Assembly: GCF_900129295.1 (NCBI RefSeq)
Contig: NZ_FQUU01000018.1
Location: 1-64,000 of the forward strand
DNA length: 64,000 nt
Origin: Flavisolibacter ginsengisoli DSM 18119
GTDB taxonomy: Bacteria; Bacteroidota; Bacteroidia; Chitinophagales; Chitinophagaceae
Direction of reading: 5' to 3'
Shown here: in pieces, positions 33,082 to 41,037 of the stretch
How the letters are laid out: each line of letters starts with the position of its first letter
Numbering within the stretch: the first letter of the stretch is position 1
The notes under the pieces: model-generated
Told to the model about the DNA's origin: nothing
The model's input: only the letters and a program-made list of their open reading frames with translations
The model's database searches: none
Program-made: the position numbers and the translations under genes

Positions 33082-34335
33082 TTACTGAACCAACACTTTT
33101 TGAGTAAATACTGATAATTTTTCTTTATCGAAAACCTTAACCAGGTAGGTTCCTCTTGCATGGCTCCTGCTGATACCCATTGTTTCCACCTGGTCTTCCT
33201 GGTTTACAGTTACTTTTCTTTGAAGCACACTGCGGCCCAGCACATCTGTCAGTTCAATGGTATATTCCCCATCAGGCACTTTGTTGAATTGAACTGTAAC
33301 ATTATCATTGATCACAGGATTAGGGTATACTGCGATAAGTTTGGCAAATTTTTCTGTTGGGGCAAACCTTGTCAGTTGAACATTTACCAATTCTGGTCTT
33401 ATTGTTTTATTACTTCTCAGGTAATTACTATTAGCCAGGTCTGAACTCTTATATACACTGTTGGTTCCCTTGTAAGCCAGTGCCGTCCAGTCTTTAGGAT
33501 TTACTATATAATAAGCGCTGGCATCCACAGCACTGCTCACCAATAGAGATCCTTCAGGATCAACCACAGCACCATTTACAGTAAATGTAGGAGGCAGATT
33601 TTTAATATTACCCAGGTAGGTGGCCACCTTAGTTTCTGTATTCACACGGAATACAGAGTTACGTGCAGAAAGAATGAATAGGTTACCATTGTCATCTGCT
33701 ATCATATCACCACCGTAAGACGAACAGCTGTTATGAATGGAAATATTGGTATTGGAGGCATCATCTACCAGCGAGCCTAATTGCTCAATAAATGGTTTCT
33801 TGCCTGTGGTGAACCTGATGAAGGTGTTGCCATCATTGCTGATCGCATATCCATTTCCGTCAGGAGCTATCACCATGCGGGTGATGACCTTCGACTGGTC
33901 ATTATGCATATCTCCACTGTTGCTGAATGGTTGCCCGGTGATATAATAAACCTTCATTGTCTTCAGGTCAATATACCGGAGCTGATCAACGAACATTGGT
34001 GTAAAGTACAGCCGGTTGTGTCTTCTGTCATAAGCTGCAGCTGCCACGCCTGTACCAAAAGGAGTTTCCAGCAAAGTGCCATAGCGGGCATCAGGTTGTT
34101 GTTTTATTTCTTTTTGGGTAATAGCATCATATATGCTAACACGATTGTCAGTTCCATTCAGAATTACATTGCTGTATTCACCTGTTTGCAGGTCCAGTTT
34201 ACGTAAGGCATTCCAACCGGCACCTTCTTTAGTGAGATCGGTAATGGCATAAGCAAAACGGTCACGTTGGGCATTTATTTGGGTGGAGGAAAGTGCAAGG
34301 GAGGCAGCAATGAGAAATGGTATAATTCTTCTCAT
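33082..34335 (-). CDS. Secreted protein with T9SS type A sorting domain
   Basis: A 417-residue protein with a signal peptide (ending INAQ) and a C-terminal type A sorting domain from about residue 335: YPNPVINDNVTVQFNKVPDGEY, then LTDVLGRSVLQRKV and a final GTYLVKVFDKE...KVLVQ. The middle (about 25-320) has repeated strand patterns (RLYFTPMFVDQLRYIDLKT, GNLFILSARNSVFRVNTET) suggesting a beta-propeller or similar fold. Type IX secretion would carry it across the outer membrane and cleave the tail. No catalytic motif is recognised. Confidence 0.85.
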   Translation of the reverse strand: MRRIIPFLIAASLALSSTQINAQRDRFAYAITDLTKEGAGWNALRKLDLQTGEYSNVILNGTDNRVSIYDAITQKEIKQQPDARYGTLLETPFGTGVAAAAYDRRHNRLYFTPMFVDQLRYIDLKTMKVYYITGQPFSNSGDMHNDQSKVITRMVIAPDGNGYAISNDGNTFIRFTTGKKPFIEQLGSLVDDASNTNISIHNSCSSYGGDMIADDNGNLFILSARNSVFRVNTETKVATYLGNIKNLPPTFTVNGAVVDPEGSLLVSSAVDASAYYIVNPKDWTALAYKGTNSVYKSSDLANSNYLRSNKTIRPELVNVQLTRFAPTEKFAKLIAVYPNPVINDNVTVQFNKVPDGEYTIELTDVLGRSVLQRKVTVNQEDQVETMGISRSHARGTYLVKVFDKEKLSVFTQKVLVQ

Positions 34336-34417
34336 GATCTTTTTGGTTTAGCGGTTAATTATGGCTTTAAATTACAAAATATTATTACAGGAAGTTCTTT
34401 TTGACAGATGACAGGTA

Positions 34418-35008
34418 TCAGCTTTTTTTAAATGGTTTATAGTCAATGGGTGAGGTGAACTGCTGAGGTATCACTTCGTTTAATGGTTCACAGATTTTGA
34501 GAGTTTCCTGGCATTGTTGGGGTAATTGCTGGTAGATGGAAGTGCCTTCAGACTTCCAGTTCATCATTTCATCACTCACTGGTTTTATGATACGTGCTGG
34601 ATTGCCGGCTACCAAAGACCTGGCAGGAATTTTCTCCCCTTGCCTGATGAAGCTTAGTGCACCCACAATGCATTCGTCCCCCAGCTCCACTTCGTCCATG
34701 ATTACAGCATTCATACCGACCAGGCTATTACGGCCAATGGTTGCTCCATGGATAATGGCCCCATGACCGATGTGTGCATTTTCCTTTAACAATACAGTGA
34801 CACCAGGGAACATATGTACCGTACAATTCTCCTGCACATTGCAGCCATCTGAAATAATGATCTTTCCCCAATCTCCACGAAGCGCACAACCGGGTCCGAT
34901 ATACACATCTTTTCCAATAACTACATTGCCGGTTACCGCAGCCTGGGGATGAATGAAGGAAGATGGATGAACCACCGGTTTAATGCCATTGAATTCATAA
35001 CAAGCCAT
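34418..35008 (-). CDS. paaY: Gamma carbonic anhydrase-type hexapeptide protein, PaaY-like
   Basis: A 196-residue left-handed beta-helix protein with hexapeptide repeats (VTGNVVIGKDVYIGPGCALRGDWGKI, CNVQENCTVHMFPG, ENAHIGHGAIIHG). The His residues of TVHMFPG and IGHGAIIHG are the expected metal ligands. PaaY is a gamma-class carbonic anhydrase/thioesterase family protein found with phenylacetate genes; the place at the 3' end of this paa cluster supports the name. The C-terminal 35 residues extend beyond the helix, as in PaaY. A gap of 48 bases separates it from the VTT gene. Confidence 0.8.
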   Translation of the reverse strand: MACYEFNGIKPVVHPSSFIHPQAAVTGNVVIGKDVYIGPGCALRGDWGKIIISDGCNVQENCTVHMFPGVTVLLKENAHIGHGAIIHGATIGRNSLVGMNAVIMDEVELGDECIVGALSFIRQGEKIPARSLVAGNPARIIKPVSDEMMNWKSEGTSIYQQLPQQCQETLKICEPLNEVIPQQFTSPIDYKPFKKS

Positions 35009-35056
35009 GCCACAAACCTATATGTTTTTTTGAAGCTTCTACCTGTCACAGGCAAT

Positions 35057-35614
35057 TCATTTGCGGGTCTTGAAAAATGCCTCCCTGGCAAGAAAAAATA
35101 AAAGTAATAAGGATATGGTAGTAAGCAGCAATTTCCCGATCAGGCCAAACTGCATCACTTCGTAAACAGAAAAGGCTTCTAGTAATAATGCGGGCAACTT
35201 GCCTGTAGAACTGGCAATTAGGAAGGTGAGTGCAGATACTCTCCCAATGGAAGCGGCAAAAGTGACCAGCCCGGAAGGGACATATGGTATAAGTCGAAGT
35301 GCCAGTATAAGCAGAAAAGCCTGCCTGCCTTCTGCTTCGGTTAATCGCTGAACCTTGGGGTATTTTTGCAACTGGATTGATATGCTTTTCTTAAATCCTG
35401 CCCTGTACAGGAGGAAGGCGATAATAGCTCCCACCGATTCCCCGATAAAAGAAATGGCGGTGCCTTCCCAAAAACCAAAAAATAAGATATTGGCCGCAGT
35501 GATAAAAAAGCTGGGAATAACTCCTAATAAGGCAACGACAACACTAATGAATATGCTGATCAGCAATGCTGCATGGGGATATTGCTGGAACAGGTGGAGA
35601 ATGGTTTCTTTCAT
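35057..35614 (-). CDS. VTT-domain (DedA/TVP38-like) membrane protein
   Basis: A 185-residue polytopic membrane protein. Hydrophobic segments are at about residues 15-35, 38-60, 100-122, 125-145 and 155-175. FFITAANILFFGFWEGTAISFIGESVGAIIAFLLYRAG and LRLIPYVPSGLVTFAAS carry the VTT pattern, including the functional Arg and Pro-Gly region. Family members act as lipid flippases or scramblases, including for undecaprenyl phosphate. Its start overlaps the paaI stop by one base (TAATG), so it is translated with the paa genes, though no link to phenylacetate is known. Confidence 0.85.
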   Translation of the reverse strand: MKETILHLFQQYPHAALLISIFISVVVALLGVIPSFFITAANILFFGFWEGTAISFIGESVGAIIAFLLYRAGFKKSISIQLQKYPKVQRLTEAEGRQAFLLILALRLIPYVPSGLVTFAASIGRVSALTFLIASSTGKLPALLLEAFSVYEVMQFGLIGKLLLTTISLLLLFFLAREAFFKTRK

Positions 35615-36033
35615 TAAAGCACGGGTTTACCTGTTCTGAAACAAGTGCCTTTAAATAGTCCTACCTGCACATTGTTCTGATTATATAAGGTTACCAGGTA
35701 GACACCGGTGCTTTTGCCATTGTGTAATTCTTTGGCTTCTGCCACCAGTTCATCGCCGGGCATTAATGGCTTTGTGAAATTGATGCTGGTATCTAATGCA
35801 AGTGATAGGTTATTCCTGTTGTTGCAGGCAAAAGCAAAGGCACTGTCGGCCAAAGAAAATGCCACACCACCATGCACTACGCCCAGGCCATTGATCATAT
35901 CTTCTCTTAGTTTCATCTTTGCCTTGCAATAGCCTTCGCTGACCTCCATGATCTCTATTCCCAGCCACTGGCTGAATTTGTCGAGGCGGAGCATGTGGTG
36001 GGAGATAGAACTAGGTGTAGAACTAGGATTCAT
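35614..36033 (-). CDS. paaI: PaaI-type acyl-CoA thioesterase
   Basis: A 139-residue hotdog-fold thioesterase. GLGVVHGGVAFSLADSAFAFACNNR is the PaaI signature, with the catalytic Asp in LADSAF and the Gly-rich oxyanion turn HGG. PaaI hydrolyses ring-hydroxylated phenylacetyl-CoA and rescues CoA when the pathway stalls. The N-terminal 13 residues are Ser/Pro-rich; a second ATG at 35994 would remove them. The gene is separated from paaG only by the four-helix-bundle cassette. Confidence 0.85.
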   Translation of the reverse strand: MNPSSTPSSISHHMLRLDKFSQWLGIEIMEVSEGYCKAKMKLREDMINGLGVVHGGVAFSLADSAFAFACNNRNNLSLALDTSINFTKPLMPGDELVAEAKELHNGKSTGVYLVTLYNQNNVQVGLFKGTCFRTGKPVL

Positions 36034-36052
36034 AGGATTTGATGATATTTAG

Positions 36053-36084
36053 TTGACAGGTTGACAAGTTAACAAGTTGAAATG
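36053..36084. repeat. 8-bp-period array, left flank of the four-helix-bundle gene
   Basis: Units TTGACAGG, TTGACAAG, TTAACAAG, TTGAAATG in a row, ending 5 bases from the stop codon of the four-helix-bundle gene. It is the inverted form of the array at 36473-36506. Confidence 0.75.
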
Positions 36085-36089
36085 GAGTT

Positions 36090-36461
36090 CTATGGATCGA
36101 TTTTCTTTTCGATATAGTGAATGTATCCATTTAAAAGTTTTTCAACTTCAGCAATTTTTGCCTTGTATTCATTAAGTACTGTTTCTGTAATATAATTTTC
36201 ATCCAGGGCATCTATAAGGTGGTTCAGGGTTTCACTTAAAGATCCTCTTGCTATAATACAGAAACGTAGTCTATCTGGATAAGTGCGACGGCCATGTCCC
36301 TCGGCTAGTTGGGAATTGACAGACCTTGAACTTCTTACTAATTGGTCGCAGAGCCTGAATTTTTCTTCCGGAGGAAATGTCAGGGTAAGTTTCCTTATAT
36401 CAATTTTCAATGCCCTTGCTTTTTTCCAAACTTCAAGATCTTCAAAGTTTTGGTAACTCAT
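36090..36461 (-). CDS. Four-helix-bundle protein (23S rRNA intervening-sequence type)
   Basis: A 123-residue all-helical protein of the family first found in 23S rRNA intervening sequences and related to the Avd protein of diversity-generating retroelements. Its marks are the N terminus YQNFEDLEVWKKARAL, the DQLVRSSRSVNSQLAEGHGRR loop and helix, and the closing helices ITETVLNEYKAKIAEVEKLLNGYI. Such genes are scattered through Bacteroidota genomes as single copies with no known function. Here it sits between paaG and paaI, on the same strand, with 8-bp-period arrays in opposite orientation 5 bases from its stop and 12 bases from its start, as if inserted as a cassette. Confidence 0.9.
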   Translation of the reverse strand: MSYQNFEDLEVWKKARALKIDIRKLTLTFPPEEKFRLCDQLVRSSRSVNSQLAEGHGRRTYPDRLRFCIIARGSLSETLNHLIDALDENYITETVLNEYKAKIAEVEKLLNGYIHYIEKKIDP

Positions 36462-36472
36462 AAGCTAATATA

Positions 36473-36506
36473 CTTATCAACTTATCATCTTGTTAACCTT
36501 TCAACC
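36473..36506. repeat. 8-bp-period array, right flank of the four-helix-bundle gene
   Basis: Units CTTATCAA, CTTATCAT, CTTGTTAA, CCTTTCAA plus CC. It begins 12 bases upstream of the four-helix-bundle ATG and ends 7 bases from the paaG stop. Confidence 0.75.
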
Positions 36507-36512
36507 AGCGGT

Positions 36513-37286
36513 TTATTCCCCCGTAAAATTTGGATTTCGCTTTTCCAGGAAAGCCTGCACACCTTCTTTGAAATCTTTGGTGGCCGAGGCTCTTTGCTGA
36601 AGTACTTCCTCAGCATGGAGTTGTTCTTCAAAACTGCTGATAAAACTCTGGTTCAGGGCTTTTTTGGTCAGGGCCAAAGCTTTGGTGGGCAACTGCGATA
36701 AGGTTGTAGCTATGGCTATTGAGTCTTCATTGAAAGTTTCATCAGGTAGCGTTTTGTAGATCATTCCCATTTTTTCTGCTTCATCGGCAGATAATTTATC
36801 GCCCAACATGGTTAATGCAAAGGCTTTTTGAAGACCAACAAGGCGGGGTAAGAAAAAGGTTCCACCGGTATCGGGTACCAGGCCAATTTTGGAAAACGCC
36901 TGTATGAAGCTGGCAGATCTTTTAGCTACTACGATATCACATCCTATTGCCAGGTTAGCGCCAGCACCAGCAGCTACTCCATTAACAGCTGCCATTACAG
37001 GTTTTTCCAGGTATCTTATTTTACTTATGATAGGATTGTAATGATCAGAAACAATGTTAACCACCTTGGGACCTTTAGGGTCAACTACTTCATCCAGATC
37101 TTGTCCCGAACAAAAAGCTTTACCAGCGCCCGTGATATATACACAACGTATGGAAGGGGCTTTGCACTCTTCAAGTTTTTCCTGCAACAGGAGGGCCATT
37201 TCCCGGTTAAAAGCATTATACTTTTCCGGGCGGTTGAGCGCAATAAAAGCTATGGAATCCTTTATCTCAAATAAGATAGATGACAT
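36513..37286 (-). CDS. paaG: Enoyl-CoA hydratase/isomerase, PaaG-like
   Basis: A 257-residue crotonase-fold protein. The oxyanion motifs are FCSGQDLDEV and NGVAAGAGANLAIGCD; FSKIGLVPDTGGTFFLPRLVG holds the conserved Asp of the PaaG group in place of the hydratase Glu. PaaG isomerises ring-1,2-epoxyphenylacetyl-CoA to the oxepin. PaaF-type hydratase activity is the alternative, but PDTGG and the position next to paaABCD favour PaaG. It is the next gene after paaD, 45 bases on. Confidence 0.85.
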   Translation of the reverse strand: MSSILFEIKDSIAFIALNRPEKYNAFNREMALLLQEKLEECKAPSIRCVYITGAGKAFCSGQDLDEVVDPKGPKVVNIVSDHYNPIISKIRYLEKPVMAAVNGVAAGAGANLAIGCDIVVAKRSASFIQAFSKIGLVPDTGGTFFLPRLVGLQKAFALTMLGDKLSADEAEKMGMIYKTLPDETFNEDSIAIATTLSQLPTKALALTKKALNQSFISSFEEQLHAEEVLQQRASATKDFKEGVQAFLEKRNPNFTGE

Positions 37287-37330
37287 GGTAAATGATTTGG
37301 TATTGTAAAACTAAAAGAAATATGCGGGCG

Positions 37331-37816
37331 TCAGTGACACTTGAAATAATCGAAAGCTTCTTTGCAGTCAAGGCAGCGATACATGGCCTTGCAGGCTGTG
37401 GATCCAAACTGGCTGATCAGTTCTGTGTGATAGGAATTGCACCGCGGACATGCCACTGCTTCCTGGCGAAACATTTCGGTTGTGCAAAACTGTTGCTTTG
37501 GATTAGGGGGTGCAATGCCAAAGGCTTTTAATTTTTGCTTGCCTTCTTCACTCATCCAGTCGGTAGTCCAGGCTGGTGACAACTGCTGGCGTACGGAAAT
37601 GTCCCGAAAGCCTTTTTCTATCAACTTCAACCGGATATCCATGGAAATGACATCCATGGCAGGGCAACCTGAATAAGTTGGGGTGATCACAACATCAATA
37701 TGGTTGCCGGTGATGGTAATGGAGCGTATGATACCCAGGTCAATTACGGAAAGGACAGGTACTTCGGGGTCTTTTACTTCTGCCAGTATTTGCCATATTT
37801 CCTTTTCTTCCGGCAT
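37331..37816 (-). CDS. paaD: Phenylacetyl-CoA epoxidase maturation protein PaaD
   Basis: A 161-residue protein. The N-terminal part is the MIP18/DUF59 domain (WQILAEVKDPEVPVLSVIDLGI, TPTYSGCPAMDVI), linked to Fe-S or di-iron centre assembly. The C-terminal part is a zinc ribbon, ACPRCNSYHTELIS then YRCLDCKEAFDYFKC. PaaD is needed for an active PaaABCE epoxidase. Its ATG overlaps the paaC stop by one base (TAATG). Length is normal. Confidence 0.93.
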   Translation of the reverse strand: MPEEKEIWQILAEVKDPEVPVLSVIDLGIIRSITITGNHIDVVITPTYSGCPAMDVISMDIRLKLIEKGFRDISVRQQLSPAWTTDWMSEEGKQKLKAFGIAPPNPKQQFCTTEMFRQEAVACPRCNSYHTELISQFGSTACKAMYRCLDCKEAFDYFKCH

Positions 37817-38646
37817 TACCAGGTAGCATTTGGATAAGTTCTTTGCAATTGCTGCATTTCTGCAAGCAGGTAGCCCATATGTTCTGTATGTCTTCCTTCC
37901 TTACCTCCGTGCTGCATCCAGGAAGGTGTAGGAACATCCAGTAAAGCCTGCTGGAATATAGTACGGACTTTTTCCTGCCATGGTTCTTTGTATAACTGCG
38001 GATCTTTAATAACCCCTTGCTGCACTACTATCTGCTCATAAGCAGCAGGAACAAAAAGCTCTCCCGTGAACATCCATATATCAGCCAGGGCATTGTTCAA
38101 CCGGGTATTGCTTTCTTCCGTTCCATCTCCCAGGCGTATCACCCATTCACTGCTCCAACGCAGGTGATAGGATACTTCTTTAACTGATTTCTCTCCTATA
38201 GCTGCTAACTGGTTATCAGTACTATGCAATAGATCCTGGTAAAGGTTCATCAGGAAGGCACTATAGAAAAATTCCTTCAGCACTGTGAAGGCCCAATCGC
38301 CCCTGGGGAGTTCAGTTAGCAACACATTCAGAAACTGGTGTTCTTCTCTAAGAAATGCAAGGTCATCTTCCTGTAACTCACGCTGGAAAGATTTCCAAAG
38401 CCGTGGGATGTATTTATCCATTGCTGCCTTTTCCGTTTCCGGGGCATTATTATACAATGAAGCAGCATACTGGTATAAATTTCTTGATTGACCCAGGTAA
38501 TCCAGTGCAATATTGGTGATGGCAATATCCTGTTCCAGCACAGGCCCATGGCCCGTCCATTCACTATGGCGTTGGCCCATCAGGAGGGTACTGTCAGCAA
38601 GTTGAAGGGTATATAGAAATAATTCTGTTGTTGGCAAGTTGAACAA
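37816..38646 (-). CDS. paaC: Phenylacetyl-CoA epoxidase subunit PaaC
   Basis: A 276-residue ferritin-like structural subunit of the epoxidase. LYTLQLADSTLLMGQRHSEWTGHGPVLEQDIAITNIALDYLGQ is the family's conserved N-terminal region (given here as positions 12-54), and EEHQFLNVLLTELPRGDWAFTVLK follows. The start is a TTG: an in-frame TAA lies directly before it and the next ATG (in LLMGQR) would cut into the conserved part. PaaC pairs with PaaA to form the catalytic core. It lies 24 bases after paaB. Confidence 0.92.
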   Translation of the reverse strand: MFNLPTTELFLYTLQLADSTLLMGQRHSEWTGHGPVLEQDIAITNIALDYLGQSRNLYQYAASLYNNAPETEKAAMDKYIPRLWKSFQRELQEDDLAFLREEHQFLNVLLTELPRGDWAFTVLKEFFYSAFLMNLYQDLLHSTDNQLAAIGEKSVKEVSYHLRWSSEWVIRLGDGTEESNTRLNNALADIWMFTGELFVPAAYEQIVVQQGVIKDPQLYKEPWQEKVRTIFQQALLDVPTPSWMQHGGKEGRHTEHMGYLLAEMQQLQRTYPNATW

Positions 38647-38670
38647 TTAAAAGTTATAGTTTGACAGGCC

Positions 38671-39036
38671 TCACATATGTGTCAATTCATCCGGCAGGTC
38701 ATAAAAGGTGGGGTGACGGTACACCTTATCATTGGCTGGCTCGTAAAAACTTTCGGCATCATCAGGATTGGATGCATGGATGTATTTACTTTCCACTACC
38801 CAAATGCTAACGCCTTCCTGCCGGCGGGTATACACATCCCGAGCATTCTCAATGGCCATCCGTGCATCGGCTGCATGTAGCGAACCTACATGTTTATGAT
38901 CCAGTCCCTGTTTGCTGCGAATAAACACTTCCCAAAGAGGCCATTCATTGGCAACAGGACTGTGCTGGCCTGCTCCGGAAGGCATTTCTTTGTCGCCATA
39001 ATCTCCATAGTAGTATTTGATAATTGTTTGATTCAT
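38671..39036 (-). CDS. paaB: Phenylacetyl-CoA epoxidase subunit PaaB
   Basis: A 121-residue bridging subunit. WPLWEVFIRSKQGLDHKHVGSLHAADARMAIENARDVYTRRQEGVSIWVV is the whole PaaB core (roughly residues 33-82). It has about 30 extra N-terminal residues (KYYYGDYGDKEMPSG) compared with proteobacterial PaaB; an internal ATG at the MPSG position is an alternative start. In the complex PaaB links PaaAC dimers. It lies 59 bases after paaA. Confidence 0.92.
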   Translation of the reverse strand: MNQTIIKYYYGDYGDKEMPSGAGQHSPVANEWPLWEVFIRSKQGLDHKHVGSLHAADARMAIENARDVYTRRQEGVSIWVVESKYIHASNPDDAESFYEPANDKVYRHPTFYDLPDELTHM

Positions 39037-39095
39037 TATTCCTGGCTTTCTTGTTCTTTAATATTGAGGTTGTTGCTTGTTTAAAGCAGCATTGA

Positions 39096-40043
39096 TCAGG
39101 CAGCCTGTTGTTTCTCCCTGAGCACTCTTTTCTCAGCGTGGGCTTTGGCAGCTTCACGTACCCATGCACCTTCCTCCCAGGCTTTGCGGCGTGCATCAAG
39201 GCGTTGTTTATTACAGGGACCATTTCCACTTACCACATTCCAGAATTCTTCCCAGTTGATCTTTCCAAAATCATAATGCCCCCTGGCCTCATTCCATTTA
39301 AGTTCGGGGTCCGGCAGTGTCATATCTAAAAGCTTCACCTGTTCTGCGATCATATCTACAAAGCGCTGCCTCAATTCATCATTACTGAAGCGTTTGATCT
39401 TCCACTTCATGCTGGCTTCAGTATTCGTGCTTTCGGCATCATGAGGTCCAAACATCATAATGCTTGGCCACCACCACCTGTCAATTGCATCCTGCACCAT
39501 AGCCCTTTGTTCCGGTGTGCCATTACTGAGAACCAACAGGCTTTCAAATCCCTGGCGCTGGTGAAAACTTTCTTCTTTACAAACGCGGATCATAGCCCTG
39601 CTATATGGTCCATAGGAGGTTCGGCACAGTGGCACCTGGTTCATAATGGCTGCTCCATCTACCAGCCAGCCAATGGCGCCCATGTCGGCCCAGGTAATCG
39701 TCGGATAATTAAATATGGATGAATATTTGGCTTTGCCGCTGTGCAGTTGTTCTATCATTTCATCCCTGGTGATACCAAGGGTTTCAGCGGCACTATACAA
39801 ATAAAGGCCATGACCGGCTTCGTCCTGCACTTTGGCTATCAGTATTTGTTTGCGTTTTAAGGAGGGTGCACGGCTGATCCAGTTTCCTTCGGGGAGCATG
39901 CCAACAATTTCACTATGTGCATGCTGGCTTATTTGACGGATAAGGGTCTGGCGGTATTTACCAGGCATCCAATCCCTGGGCTCAATGCGAACCTCGGCAT
40001 CCACCTTATCCTGGAAATTCTTTTCAAGTTCCTGTGTAGTCAT
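39096..40043 (-). CDS. paaA: Phenylacetyl-CoA epoxidase catalytic subunit PaaA
   Basis: A 315-residue di-iron oxygenase subunit that epoxidises the aromatic ring of phenylacetyl-CoA. The ligand motifs are visible: [23 protein letters not shown] (first E-x2-H) and [15 protein letters not shown] (second E-x2-H). The C-terminal [32 protein letters not shown] is typical of PaaA (positions about 250-280). The ATG at 40043 gives the family start [10 protein letters not shown]; a GTG at 40061 would add six residues but falls on the promoter box. It heads the paaABCD-paaG unit. Confidence 0.95.
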   Translation of the reverse strand: MTTQELEKNFQDKVDAEVRIEPRDWMPGKYRQTLIRQISQHAHSEIVGMLPEGNWISRAPSLKRKQILIAKVQDEAGHGLYLYSAAETLGITRDEMIEQLHSGKAKYSSIFNYPTITWADMGAIGWLVDGAAIMNQVPLCRTSYGPYSRAMIRVCKEESFHQRQGFESLLVLSNGTPEQRAMVQDAIDRWWWPSIMMFGPHDAESTNTEASMKWKIKRFSNDELRQRFVDMIAEQVKLLDMTLPDPELKWNEARGHYDFGKINWEEFWNVVSGNGPCNKQRLDARRKAWEEGAWVREAAKAHAEKRVLREKQQAA

Positions 40044-40060
40044 ATAGCATTTCGTTACCA

Positions 40061-40068
40061 CAAATTTA
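40061..40068 (-). promoter_or_regulatory. -7 promoter box of the paaABCDG operon
   Basis: On the minus strand TAAATTTG matches TAnnTTTG and lies 17 bases before the paaA ATG. No clear -33 TTTG was seen. Confidence 0.5.
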
Positions 40069-40314
40069 ATGAAACCATTTCCCCTTTGGTGTTAATTCCG
40101 GAAGAGCTTAAAAGCATATGTTTTTGCCAATTGATACTTAGCAACAAGTATTTTCTATGAATGCAGCTGGTACTATATAGAATAGGGCCAGACTGGTGAA
40201 AGCATCAGTTCATAAGGTAAGGGATTTAAAACTTCTGCCAAGTTAGGTACCTGATAGATTATTTGCTGTGAAATAGAGCTATTACAATATATCTTTAGTT
40301 TTTAATTTAAGCGA

Positions 40315-41037
40315 ATGAAACCCATTGCTGCACTTATTTTCTTGCTGTTTACGCTTGGCTTGCATGCCCAGGTCAATATTGCGGTTACCGATGCTTCTGT
40401 AGTAAAAGATTCCACAGGCAGGGTGTACCCGTTACAGGAATGGCGAAAGCTATTCAACAGCGGTGATTATGGATTGAGACCAGAAAATCCTAATGACCAA
40501 AAGAGCGCTTTAATATTAATGAAATTGAGTGAGAATGCCATTGATGCTGAATACTCAAAAATGCCTAAGCCCAAGGAAAGTAATTTTTTTACAACCGGGA
40601 AGAAATTAGAGCTATTTACTACAAAGGATCTTAATGGGAATCCTGTGGACCTGGTCAATGCAAAAGGAAAGATCATTGTATTGAACTTTTGGTTCATCAA
40701 TTGTGGCCCCTGCCGCCGGGAAATACCAGATTTGAACAAACTGGTGGAACATTTCAAAGACAATAAGGACGTTCTTTTTATAGGCGTATCACTGGACTCT
40801 CCCAAGGATATTGCAAACTTCCTTACTAAAATGCCATTTAACTATACCATGGTTGAGGGCGGGGGTATGATCGCTTCTAATTACGGGGTCAGGTTCTACC
40901 CAACACATGTGGTGCTGGATCCTTCAGGGAAGGTATATTTTCATACTTCAGGGCTGGCGCCAAACACAGTTTACTGGGTGAAAAGGTCCATTAATGAATT
41001 GCTGCAAAAATCCGCACCAGGGATTGCAGCTCATTGA
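40315..41037 (+). CDS. TlpA-like thiol-disulfide oxidoreductase
   Basis: A 240-residue periplasmic thioredoxin-fold protein. It has a signal peptide (ending LGLHAQ) and the redox site Cys130-Gly-Pro-Cys133 in FWFINCGPCRREIPDL. The stretch FIGVSLDSPKDIANFL and the cis-Pro region VRFYPTHVVLDPSG are typical. Residues 20-95 form an N-terminal extension without recognised domain. It may reduce or resolve disulfides in the periplasm. It lies on the plus strand inside the paa cluster; its TGA directly abuts the TGA of paaE on the other strand, forming TGATCA. Confidence 0.88.
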   Translation: MKPIAALIFLLFTLGLHAQVNIAVTDASVVKDSTGRVYPLQEWRKLFNSGDYGLRPENPNDQKSALILMKLSENAIDAEYSKMPKPKESNFFTTGKKLELFTTKDLNGNPVDLVNAKGKIIVLNFWFINCGPCRREIPDLNKLVEHFKDNKDVLFIGVSLDSPKDIANFLTKMPFNYTMVEGGGMIASNYGVRFYPTHVVLDPSGKVYFHTSGLAPNTVYWVKRSINELLQKSAPGIAAH

